Positions 1 to 6,069 of a stretch of DNA of 9,692 nucleotides are shown here, in pieces. The notes under the pieces are model-generated. The model was not told where the DNA came from. It did no database searches and worked only from the letters and a program-made list of their open reading frames with translations. The position numbers and the translations under genes were made by a program. The stretch comes from Bacillota bacterium (GTDB lineage: Bacteria > Bacillota > Clostridia > Christensenellales > CAG-138). Numbering within the stretch: position 1 is the first letter of the stretch; every line of letters starts with the position of its first letter. The stretch lies in contig JAEXTB010000002.1 of the NCBI GenBank assembly GCA_023453725.1, forward strand, positions 1-9,692, given 5' to 3'.

Positions 1-1495
1 CTTCAGGTTGGTGTGCCTCTGCCCGTAGCTGAGCATATTCGGTATAATTGCCCGTATAGCAGGCAATTTTGCCTTCCCCGTTCACCTCGAAAATTGAGGT
101 TGCTATTTTATCCAGAAAATAGCGATCATGAGAGACCGCAATGACGGCCCCGGGGAACGATTCCAGATAATCCTCTAAAGTAGCCAGCGTCTCGATATCT
201 AGGTCGTTGGTGGGTTCATCCAGCAGCAGTATATTGGGCGCTGCGATCAGTATGCTCAGGAGATACAGCCTTCTTCTTTCACCGCCGCTGAGCCTGCCGA
301 TGGTGGAATATTGCAGATCGGAGGTGAACAAAAACCGCTCCAGCATTTGGGATGCTGAAAATGTGCCTTCCGCAGTCTTGGTTTCGCTCGCAATTGCGTT
401 GATAAAATCGTAAACCCGGAGGTTAGCGTCGAGCTCGCGTCCCTCCTGGTAATAATAACCGTTGCGGACTGTAGAGCCCACCGCCACCGTGCCCGCATCC
501 GGCGTCAGAAACCCTGCAATGATATTGAGCAACGTGGATTTGCCAACGCCGTTTTTTCCTACAATGCCGATGCGGTCATCCCGCTGGATGTGATAGGAAA
601 AACCGTCGATGACCGTGCGGCTGCCAAAGGCTTTTGTAATGTGGTCGAGCTCAATCAGCTTTCGACCCAACCGGCTGGACACCGTTGCCATCTGCACGGC
701 AGCATCCGTCACAGGTGCCGCTTGATCCTTGAGTGCGTCGTATCGTTCTATGCGCTCACGGCTCTTGGTTGAGCGCGCCCTGGCGCCGCGCATGATCCAC
801 TGGTATTCTTTGCGCAAAATCGCCTGCCGCTTGCGCTCGCTTGCTTCGGCCATCTCGGCGCGCTGCGCCTTCTGCTCCAGGTATTTTGAATAATTGGCCT
901 CATACGTATACAATTTGCTATGGGATAGCTCTACAATACGGGTTGCAACCCGCTCGAGAAAATAGCGGTCATGAGTTACCATAATCAGGCCGCCGGTAAA
1001 GCGGCTCAAGCGTTGCTCCAGCCAAATCGCCATGTCGCTGTCAAGGTGGTTGGTTGGTTCGTCCAATATAAGAATGTCCGCTGGGTGAATAAGCGTAGCG
1101 GCAAGCGCCACGCGTTTACGCTGTCCGCCTGACAATGTCCCTATTTTCGCTTCGTAATCCGTAATCCCCAGTCGCGTCAGCATGGATACCACTTCGTACT
1201 CATTGATTTCACGAAACTGCGGCGTGAATTCCGAAAACACCTGGTCCAGTACGTTAAGGTTATCGTTCATTGCCGGGTTTTGTGAGAGATAGGAGATCCT
1301 AAGATTGGGATTGGCGGAAATGGAGCCTTCGTCGGGCGGCTCTATACCGGCTAAAATTTTCAGCAACGTGCTTTTTCCCGTGCCATTGAGGCCCACAATG
1401 CCAATATGGTCTCTTTCATTCAGGTATATGGACACGTCTTTCAACAGCTGCTTGGTGCCGTAATTCTTTGAAATATGTTCCGCAGATAATAACAT
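1..1495 (-). CDS. uup: Uup-like ABC-F family ATPase, C-terminus beyond window
   Basis: Soluble protein with two ATP-binding cassettes and no membrane segments; ABC-F proteins act on the ribosome, and Uup has been linked to translation and to genome stability. The frame is open from the ATG at 1495 to the left edge, giving 498 residues. Cassette 1 has Walker A GLNGTGKST (35-43), signature LSGGQ (121-125), Walker B ILILDEP (141-147) and H-loop His175. Cassette 2 has GKNGVGKST (313-321), LSGGE (402-406), ILLLDEP (422-428) and His456. The charged helical linker (about 190-280), with WIMRGARARSTKS, resembles the Uup linker, as does IFEVNGEGKI near 468-477. Uup proteins run to about 630 residues, so roughly 130 residues including a C-terminal coiled coil should lie outside. 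GGGAG sits 5 bases before the ATG. An antibiotic-resistance ABC-F is a less likely alternative because of the Uup-type linker. Confidence 0.93.
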   Translation of the reverse strand, partial: MLLSAEHISKNYGTKQLLKDVSIYLNERDHIGIVGLNGTGKSTLLKILAGIEPPDEGSISANPNLRISYLSQNPAMNDNLNVLDQVFSEFTPQFREINEYEVVSMLTRLGITDYEAKIGTLSGGQRKRVALAATLIHPADILILDEPTNHLDSDMAIWLEQRLSRFTGGLIMVTHDRYFLERVATRIVELSHSKLYTYEANYSKYLEQKAQRAEMAEASERKRQAILRKEYQWIMRGARARSTKSRERIERYDALKDQAAPVTDAAVQMATVSSRLGRKLIELDHITKAFGSRTVIDGFSYHIQRDDRIGIVGKNGVGKSTLLNIIAGFLTPDAGTVAVGSTVRNGYYYQEGRELDANLRVYDFINAIASETKTAEGTFSASQMLERFLFTSDLQYSTIGRLSGGERRRLYLLSILIAAPNILLLDEPTNDLDIETLATLEDYLESFPGAVIAVSHDRYFLDKIATSIFEVNGEGKIACYTGNYTEYAQLRAEAHQPE

Positions 1496-1553
1496 CGTTT
1501 CTCCCTATAGCGCAATAGTATCTGACTTATCTTATCACCACGAAAGGCCGAAG

Positions 1554-2000
1554 TCATCCTACTAGAGATAGAGTTGACATTCTATCGTCAGTTATATAGC
1601 GGATATTTTCAAATTTGCTTTCTTCAGCATTTTTTTTGATTATTTCAATGATAGCTTGATCTTTTGCATAGATATCTGCAAAAATGCCATCGGTTATAAA
1701 AATAATCAATTCGCACTTACTGCGCAAGAAGTCTGCATAAGTGTTTATCTCGCAAAAGTCATCCTCCGGCATATATGCTTGTATATTGGCGAAAAAAACA
1801 TAATAGGATGGGGTTGCAATAATCTCGCCAAAGGCTTGCCCAGTAAATACATCAGATTTAAACAAGTAGTTTTCTGAATTTGTAAATGCATCGTCTTCAC
1901 TAACCATCCATACATACTTTTCCAATGATATTCCGGACAATATGGTATTAAGATACGAACCATGTCCATTCGGCATTTCAAAACTTAGTCCTCTAATCAT
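1554..2000 (-). CDS. Small hypothetical protein resembling DUF2691
   Basis: A 148-residue soluble protein without signal peptide or membrane segment. The N-terminus MIRGLSFEMPNGHGSYL recalls the DUF2691 family of Bacillota from memory (typically begins RGISFEIPN.YG.YL); function unknown. It is acidic and aromatic-rich. The start at 2000 is chosen because GGGGGAG lies 6 bases upstream; an in-frame TTG at 2015 overlaps this ribosome binding site and is unlikely to be used. The gene is clearly more AT-rich than prfC or the glutamate operon, hinting at a different origin. It precedes the ABC-F gene in the same direction with a 58-base gap; no terminator is evident between them. Its start lies 2 bases past the end of a possible decayed frame. 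Small proteins of this kind can be immunity proteins, but nothing here shows that. Confidence 0.8.
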   Translation of the reverse strand: MIRGLSFEMPNGHGSYLNTILSGISLEKYVWMVSEDDAFTNSENYLFKSDVFTGQAFGEIIATPSYYVFFANIQAYMPEDDFCEINTYADFLRSKCELIIFITDGIFADIYAKDQAIIEIIKKNAEESKFENIRYITDDRMSTLSLVG

Positions 2001-2002
2001 AT

Positions 2003-2218
2003 TTAGCTCCCCCAATATTGATTATGCTGTTCCCCGGAGGTTAACCCATTACCTGTTGTATTATCCCATGCCAGCGGAGGTAATAAAACAGCCACCAGCA
2101 GAAAAGTTCAATATACGGTGGGAGGGTATGTACACCCAGGCTCTCCTTCATCGTTTTTCCATTCCCAAGTATGTTCATGGAGTATTATAGCGAAACACGA
2201 AAAGTTCTTTTCCATGTT
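2003..2218 (-). pseudogene. Possible remnant of a gene upstream of the DUF2691-like gene
   Basis: Reading right to left, one frame runs for 72 codons from just after a TAG (2219-2221), interrupted once by TGA at 2108-2110 and ending with TAA at 2003-2005, two bases before the ATG of the DUF2691-like gene. The first part (an ATG at 2215, 35 residues) includes HEHTWEWKNDEGEPGCTYPP; the second includes LPPLAWDNTTGNGLTSGEQ. The His/Trp/Glu-rich stretch is reminiscent of C-terminal ends of secreted or polymorphic-toxin proteins, but I cannot name a family. No good ribosome binding site precedes the ATG. The tight spacing to the next gene is the main argument for a former gene; chance is a serious alternative. 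Confidence 0.25.
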
Positions 2219-2409
2219 CTAAATCTATCCAGAAAGCCAAAAGCAAGACAACACCGCTTCCGGCATGTTATAATTCATGCTGCTGCCGCTTTTTCGATGG
2301 CACTGCCTTATGTTCGCCGATGAACGCAGGAAAGGCGATAAGGTTATAAAAAAGCGTGCAAGCTTAAAATAAGTGATGAAATTACTTTAAAAAGGGAATT
2401 ACAGACGCG
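2219..2409 (+). other. Intergenic leader region before prfC
   Basis: No coding frame is convincing here. Besides the candidate promoter at 2245-2274 it holds an A-rich stretch (2341-2400). The purine run AAAAAGGGAA (2390-2399) is the only ribosome-binding-like sequence before prfC; GGGA lies about 12 bases from the ATG, a rather long spacing. I see no riboswitch or attenuator pattern. Confidence 0.4.
2245..2274 (+). promoter_or_regulatory. Candidate promoter of prfC
   Basis: A perfect TATAAT (2269-2274) preceded by TG one base upstream (extended -10) lies 18 bases after AAGACA (2245-2250), a 4/6 match to the -35 consensus. It points toward prfC and implies a leader of about 130 bases. The -10 sits inside the inverted repeat GCATG-N8-CATGC (2263-2280), which could be an operator or a chance dyad. 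Confidence 0.45.
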
Positions 2410-4029
2410 ATGGAAGAAACCAAGTTACACGATGAGATCAACAGAAGACGTACGTTCGCCATTATATCTCACCCGGATGCAGGCAAAACAACGCTCACAG
2501 AGAAACTGCTGCTATACGGCGGCGCTATTCGGCAAGCAGGCAGTGTGAAAAGCCGTAAAACCCGTACGTATGCCGTATCCGACAGGAAGGAGATTGAAAA
2601 GCAGAGAGGCATTTCAGTAACTTCCAGCGTACTGAATTTCGATTACAACGGGTATCACATCAACATCCTGGATACGCCCGGGCATCAAGACTTCAGCGAG
2701 GACACCTATCGTACGTTGGTCGCCGCAGATAGCGCGGTAATGCTTCTTGACGGTGCAAAAGGTGTGGAGGCACAGACAAAGAAACTGTTCCACGTGTGCA
2801 GCAAGCGGGGCATCCCTATTTTTACTTTCGTAAACAAGCTGGACCGTGTATGCAAAAATCCGTTTGATCTCATGGATGAGCTTGAGCAAACCCTTGGCAT
2901 CCGCTCCTACCCGATCACCTGGCCTGTCGGGATAGATGGCGTGTTTAAAGGCGTGTATAACAGGGCGCTGAAGCGGCTTGAACTGTTTGAAAACGATGGT
3001 GGTCACGGCATCAAAGTTACCGTATCACAAGTAATGGAATTAAGTGATCCGGATTTGAAGACGTTGATTGGAAACGAAGCCTACAATTCGCTCTGCGATG
3101 ATATCGCGCTGCTTGATGAGGCGGGTGAGGAATACGATATCACCAAAATTCTTTCAGGCAAGATCACCCCTGTCTTTTTTGGCAGCGCAATGAGCAACTT
3201 CGGCGTACAGCAGTTCCTGGAGGATTTTATTGAGATGGCCCCGGCACCTAGTGACAGGAATACCAGCCTGGGTGCTTTAGCGCCTGATGACAATGAATTT
3301 GCGGGCTTTGTGTTTAAAATACAGGCAAATATGGATCCGAAACATCGGGACCGGTTAGCGTTTGTCCGCATATGCTCCGGGCAGTATGAAAAGGGCATGC
3401 AAGTCTATAACGTGCGCCTGAAAAAGAATATCCGGCTTGCGCAGCCCCAACAATTCCTGGCACAGGACCGGGCAGTTGTGGAAGAGGCGTATGCCGGGGA
3501 TATTGTTGGGCTGTTTGATTCGGGTGAATTCCATATTGGAGATACCCTGTGCTCGGAAAAAAAGCCTTTCCAATTTGAACCTATCCCGATGTTTCCCGCA
3601 GAACATTTTGCTTATGTTTCCGCAATGGATGCAGGGAAACGCAAGCAGTTTGTGAAAGGCATCAACCAATTGCAAACCGAGGGCGCAATACAGGTATTTC
3701 GCAATTCGGAGTATGCGGGTGAAAGATGCATTGTCGGCGTCGCAGGCGCACTTCAATTAGAAGTGCTTTCTTATCGTATGCTTGGGGAATATAATGCTGA
3801 AATCAGAATTGAACCGCTAAGTTATCAGCACGCCCGATGGGTTGTCCCCGAAGACGCTAAGCCTGTGCTCCCCGTGCTTGATGGGGACATATTGCGCGCT
3901 GTAGACCGCTTTGATCGGCCGGTCATACTCTTTAAAAACGATTGGGTGTTACAACGTATTGTGGATAAAAATCCGAATATCGAATTTGCAGATATTGCTC
4001 CAATGGAAAACGGCTCTATAGGTGATTAA
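2410..4029 (+). CDS. prfC: Peptide chain release factor 3 (RF3)
   Basis: Cytosolic translational GTPase that recycles RF1/RF2 from the ribosome after termination. The 539 residues match the usual length (about 525-540). G1 is SHPDAGKTT (20-28), the switch I region ends in EKQRGISVTSS (63-73), G3 is DTPGH (88-92), G4 is NKLD (142-145), and a G5-like GSA follows in PVFFGSAMSNFGVQQF. The beta-barrel domain II and RF3-specific domain III follow (about 300 onward). SHPDAGKT, rather than the EF-G or tetracycline-protection pattern, supports RF3. Where I recall most RF3 proteins having SDWMEIEKQ, this one has SDRKEIEKQ (57-65). It appears monocistronic: own promoter upstream, strong terminator 23 bases downstream. 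The ATG at 2410 gives an N-terminus (EINRRRTFAIISHPD) that aligns with the family. Confidence 0.96.
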   Translation: MEETKLHDEINRRRTFAIISHPDAGKTTLTEKLLLYGGAIRQAGSVKSRKTRTYAVSDRKEIEKQRGISVTSSVLNFDYNGYHINILDTPGHQDFSEDTYRTLVAADSAVMLLDGAKGVEAQTKKLFHVCSKRGIPIFTFVNKLDRVCKNPFDLMDELEQTLGIRSYPITWPVGIDGVFKGVYNRALKRLELFENDGGHGIKVTVSQVMELSDPDLKTLIGNEAYNSLCDDIALLDEAGEEYDITKILSGKITPVFFGSAMSNFGVQQFLEDFIEMAPAPSDRNTSLGALAPDDNEFAGFVFKIQANMDPKHRDRLAFVRICSGQYEKGMQVYNVRLKKNIRLAQPQQFLAQDRAVVEEAYAGDIVGLFDSGEFHIGDTLCSEKKPFQFEPIPMFPAEHFAYVSAMDAGKRKQFVKGINQLQTEGAIQVFRNSEYAGERCIVGVAGALQLEVLSYRMLGEYNAEIRIEPLSYQHARWVVPEDAKPVLPVLDGDILRAVDRFDRPVILFKNDWVLQRIVDKNPNIEFADIAPMENGSIGD

Positions 4030-4052
4030 AACTAAGATAACTTGGTGTGTGA

Positions 4053-4085
4053 AAACCCCGCAGGATGAGGACTCCTGCGGGGTTT
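4053..4085. terminator. Bidirectional intrinsic terminator between prfC and the LysR gene
   Basis: A perfect 13-base-pair stem AAACCCCGCAGGA / TCCTGCGGGGTTT closes a 7-base loop. It lies between two convergent stop codons (4029 on plus, 4115 on minus). The U-tract is short on the plus strand (TTT then CGC) and slightly better on the minus strand (TTTT), so it probably serves both genes. Confidence 0.85.
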
Positions 4086-4114
4086 CGCTAAATTTTCGTT
4101 GAAATACGCTCGGG

Positions 4115-5053
4115 CTATTCCCTAAGGGCTTCGCAGGCGATGTTGATAAAATCGCGCGCAGCGTTAGAGAGATAGCGGTTGCGGTCGTAGCAAATGGCCA
4201 ATGTCCCAGAGGCGGAGGCATCTGTAATTGGGAAGTAATCCACATTCTCATCATCCTCCCTGAAGTTCATGCCGTGGATGTGCTTGAGAAACAGTTCGGG
4301 GTAGACGGCAATCCCCATCCCGTTCTGCGCCAGCGCATAGGCCGTCTCCGTGTTCTCGGTTTCAAAGAGCACATTGAGCTTTGCTCCGCGGGAGCTGGTG
4401 TAATCGTCGATCAGGCTTCTGATCCGGTTGCCTTTCTTGAGGAGGATGAACGGCAGCTCCGTAAAGCAGGAGATATCCGCCGAAATCGAAAATTTGCCGC
4501 GCATATACTCGCAGCGCTCGCCAAAGAGCGCGCTTGAAAGCTTCTTGGGCACAAGCAGCAGCAGCCTCTCGACGGCCAAAGGGATGATTTCTACCGATTC
4601 GAGTGTGACGGGGGTGAATACAATCATCAGGTCGATGCGCCCGTGCTTGAGGTAATCCTCCAGTTCCGCGGAGTTGCCCTCCATGACGGATGTTTCGATG
4701 AATGGGTTCTTTTCATTGAACTCTGGCAAGATTTTAGGCAGTATAGCCCGGCCGCAGGTATGGGATATCCCGATGCGCAGCGTGCCGCGGCGCTGCCCGG
4801 CGATATCGTCCATCTCGCTGTATACCTGCCGCTCCAAATCCAATATTTTTCGGGTGAATGTCTCCAGCCTGGAGCCCGCGTAGGTAAGCGCAAACACCGG
4901 CATCCGGTCGAAGAGTTTTACGTTCAGATCCTTTTCCAGCGCCGCAATATGGGCGCTCAAAGATTGCTGGCTTATATACAGGCGTTTTGCAGCCCTGGTG
5001 ACGTTCAACTCTTCTGCGACTACAAGAAAATACTTCAAGCTCGTAAAATTCAT
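4115..5053 (-). CDS. LysR-type transcriptional regulator, probable regulator of the glutamate mutase operon
   Basis: DNA-binding regulator of 312 residues, a normal LysR length. The N-terminal winged helix-turn-helix has the typical pattern: LKYFLVVAEE (6-15), then NVTRAAKRLYISQQSLSAHI (17-36), ALEKDLNVKLFDR (38-50). A linker helix leads to the periplasmic-binding-like effector domain that starts at RGTLRIGIS (89-97) and includes the usual GMGIAVYPE near residues 243-251. The start at 5053 has AGGA 7 bases upstream. It is transcribed away from glmS-glmL-glmE-mal across a 605-base control region, the classical LysR arrangement, so the operon is its likely target and glutamate or a pathway intermediate a plausible inducer (inference). 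No effector can be read from the sequence. The gene ends 29 bases beyond the shared terminator hairpin. Confidence 0.93.
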   Translation of the reverse strand: MNFTSLKYFLVVAEELNVTRAAKRLYISQQSLSAHIAALEKDLNVKLFDRMPVFALTYAGSRLETFTRKILDLERQVYSEMDDIAGQRRGTLRIGISHTCGRAILPKILPEFNEKNPFIETSVMEGNSAELEDYLKHGRIDLMIVFTPVTLESVEIIPLAVERLLLLVPKKLSSALFGERCEYMRGKFSISADISCFTELPFILLKKGNRIRSLIDDYTSSRGAKLNVLFETENTETAYALAQNGMGIAVYPELFLKHIHGMNFREDDENVDYFPITDASASGTLAICYDRNRYLSNAARDFINIACEALRE

Positions 5054-5107
5054 TTCGCTGTCCTAGCCTGTCCTACTACAATAAAAATGCTGTGATGAAA
5101 TGTGCAT

Positions 5108-5136
5108 ATTATGTGTTGGATATTGTTATAAACCAA
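5108..5136 (-). promoter_or_regulatory. Candidate promoter of the LysR gene
   Basis: On the minus strand TTGGTT (plus positions 5131-5136) and CATAAT (5108-5113) are separated by 17 bases, 3/6 and 5/6 matches to -35 and -10 consensus. Its -35 overlaps the ATTG-N8-CAAT dyad (5122-5137) and the edge of the ATGCTA dyad (5133-5155), so a LysR protein bound there could repress its own gene. Confidence 0.4.
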
Positions 5137-5155
5137 TGCTACTATCATAGCATGG
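5122..5155. promoter_or_regulatory. Candidate LysR operator: two adjacent dyads
   Basis: Two inverted repeats abut in the AT-rich half of the divergent region. ATTG-N8-CAAT (5122-5137) contains a T-N11-A arrangement (T5123, A5135) typical of LysR sites. ATGCTA-N6-TAGCAT (5136-5153) is a perfect dyad, extendable to CC(A)ATGCTA / TAGCATGG at 5133-5155. A weak plus-strand promoter could lie here (TTGGAT 5116-5121, 18 bases, TACTAT 5140-5145), which would put the dyads between and over its elements. Assignment to this regulator is inferred from position only. Confidence 0.45.
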
Positions 5156-5213
5156 TACAAGTCGAAAGTCACCAATTCTTATGCGTTGAGGATGATAGAT
5201 TGCAAAACATACA

Positions 5214-5371
5214 GGCGGAACAAATTCCCCTAGGAAGTTGCCGGGATGTGCGGACGGGCGGACATCCGGCTGCCCGCAGATAGAAAGGGACGGATCGCTT
5301 CTTGCAGGAATGCCGGACCCTGACTTTGGCGCGCGGTACTGAATGTTCTCGCGTAAAGCCGGGAGTCTGCC
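5214..5371 (+). promoter_or_regulatory. Candidate cobalamin (AdoCbl) riboswitch aptamer, divergent
   Basis: Sense to glmS-glmL-glmE-mal. The 3' end AAAGCCGGGAGTCTGCC (5355-5371) closely resembles the conserved end of cobalamin riboswitches, AAGCCRGGAGACCUGCC. GGCGGA (5214-5219) can pair with TCTGCC (5366-5371), as the closing stem should, and the deviating 3' bases are matched in the 5' strand. AGGAA (5232-5236) may equal the GGGAA box. A P4-like stem GCCG(G)GATGT / ACATCCGGC (5240-5270) is followed by GCTGCCCGC (5269-5277), like P5. CGCG-flanked bases about 5331-5353 resemble the hairpin preceding the 3' box. Against it: no clear GCCACUG box, and P4 has a longer loop than usual. The glutamate mutase encoded downstream uses AdoCbl, which fits. 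Boundaries are approximate. Confidence 0.5.
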
Positions 5372-5380
5372 GGACATCCG
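5259..5380 (+). repeat. Direct repeat of CGGACATCCG inside and just after the aptamer
   Basis: CGGACATCCG occurs exactly at 5259-5268 and 5371-5380, the first followed by GCTGCCCGC and the second by the similar CCTCCCGCC. The first copy is the 3' strand of the P4-like stem; the second starts at the last base of the candidate aptamer. The second copy could replace the first in pairing with GGATGT (5244-5249), a possible strand-exchange element. Confidence 0.5.
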
Positions 5381-5658
5381 CCTCCCGCCTGCCATGATAC
5401 GGGCCGGAATTGCATATTCCTGAAGCGGGGGTATCAGGTATATATCGCGGGAAATGTTGTTCACGCAACCGGTGCGGGCGCTCAGAAGGGATACCGGGGA
5501 CAGAAACCTAGCGCGAATTTGTGCTGCCGGATCGCTGAAACGGGTAAATACGAATTTTTAATGCGGGATTACTTGAAATGATTGGTAAGGGTGACAGGGT
5601 GTAGGCTGTGGCGCAAGTCGCAACGCTATCTTGCATTGTGGAGGGAATAGACGCAGAA
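5372..5658 (+). promoter_or_regulatory. GC-rich leader between candidate riboswitch and glmS, possible expression platform
   Basis: No convincing gene is present in this 287-base leader. TGATAC (5395-5400) pairs with GTATCA (5431-5436), enclosing a nested hairpin GGAAT-TGCAT-ATTCC (5406-5420). GGTATC (5430-5435) could instead pair with GATACC (5490-5495), which excludes the first pairing. GGGC (5401-5404) is complementary to GCCC in the P5-like loop (5272-5275), the kind of loop-loop contact used by cobalamin riboswitches. Another stem, CCGGT/ACCGG, is possible at about 5470-5497. I see no clear terminator hairpin followed directly by a U-tract; TTTTT at about 5555-5559 has no strong stem before it. 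The ribosome binding site for glmS is probably GGAGGG at 5640-5645. Confidence 0.35.
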
Positions 5659-6069
5659 ATGAAGAAAAAGCTGGTCATGGGTGTGATTGGGGCAGACGTC
5701 CACGCGGTGGGCAACAAGATTTTGTATCACGTATTTACGGAAGCGGGCTTTGAAGTGGTCAACCTCGGGGTCATGGTTTCGCAGGAAGAGTATATCGACG
5801 CCGCTATTGAAACGGGGGCAGACGCAATTGTGGTGTCGTCTTTGTACGGGCATGGAGAGTTGGATTGCCGGGGTCTTCGAGAGAAGTGTGATGAAGTAGG
5901 CCTGAAAGGAATTCTGTTATACGCGGGCGGCAACCTTGTGGTTGGCAAGCAGCCCTTCGATGAGGTGGAAGAGCGCTTTCTCGCTATGGGATTTGACCGG
6001 GTATTCCCCCCGGGAACCGATCCCCAGATTGCGGTCACAGCGCTTAAGGAGGCGCTCAACATTGGCTGA
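5659..6069 (+). CDS. glmS: Glutamate mutase sigma (S) subunit, cobalamin-binding
   Basis: Small B12-binding component of glutamate mutase (also called MutS; unrelated to glucosamine synthase GlmS or the mismatch protein). With GlmE it rearranges L-glutamate to (2S,3S)-3-methylaspartate by a radical mechanism. The 136 residues match the clostridial subunit (137). The base-off/His-on motif is D13-V-H15-A-V-G18, His15 being the cobalt ligand; SLYGHGELD and AGGNLVVGK are the other cofactor-contacting segments, and FPPGTDPQ lies near the C-terminus. The ATG at 5659 is preferred because MKKKLVMGVIGADVHAVG aligns with the known N-terminus; GGAGGG is 13 bases upstream, a little far. In-frame GTG codons at 5608 and 5638 would add 17 or 7 residues. 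First gene of the operon; its 3' end overlaps glmL by 8 bases. Confidence 0.95.
   Translation: MKKKLVMGVIGADVHAVGNKILYHVFTEAGFEVVNLGVMVSQEEYIDAAIETGADAIVVSSLYGHGELDCRGLREKCDEVGLKGILLYAGGNLVVGKQPFDEVEERFLAMGFDRVFPPGTDPQIAVTALKEALNIG
6046..6052 (+). promoter_or_regulatory. Ribosome binding site that fixes a TTG start for glmL
   Basis: AAGGAGG, close to the ideal Shine-Dalgarno sequence, sits 9 bases before TTG at 6062, within the end of glmS. No ATG is available nearby, and the protein starting at this TTG begins right before the conserved ATPase motif, so this decides the start. Confidence 0.8.

Noticed and set aside
1942..2190. An 82-codon plus-strand open frame over the 5' end of the DUF2691-like gene
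   Set aside because: No ribosome binding site or recognisable motif; overlaps the better-supported minus-strand gene.
5126..5468. Several overlapping minus-strand open frames of 61-112 codons in the control region
   Set aside because: They are rich in Arg, Cys, Pro and Gly without domain logic, overlap each other in different frames, lack good ribosome binding sites, and coincide with GC-rich structured leader sequence.
5420..5560. A second (tandem) cobalamin aptamer, suggested by GCGGGAAATG and CCGGTGCGGGC
   Set aside because: There is no AAUCC-like P4 strand, no P5 element in the right place and no AGGAGACCUGCC-like 3' end.
5200..5607. T-box leader
   Set aside because: No T-box sequence (AGGGTGGNACCGCG-like) and no specifier loop could be recognised; the operon is catabolic.
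5936..6061. Extension of glmL upstream into glmS
   Set aside because: The extension overlaps glmS in another frame, and AAGGAGG before the TTG at 6062 fits the conserved N-terminus of the family.
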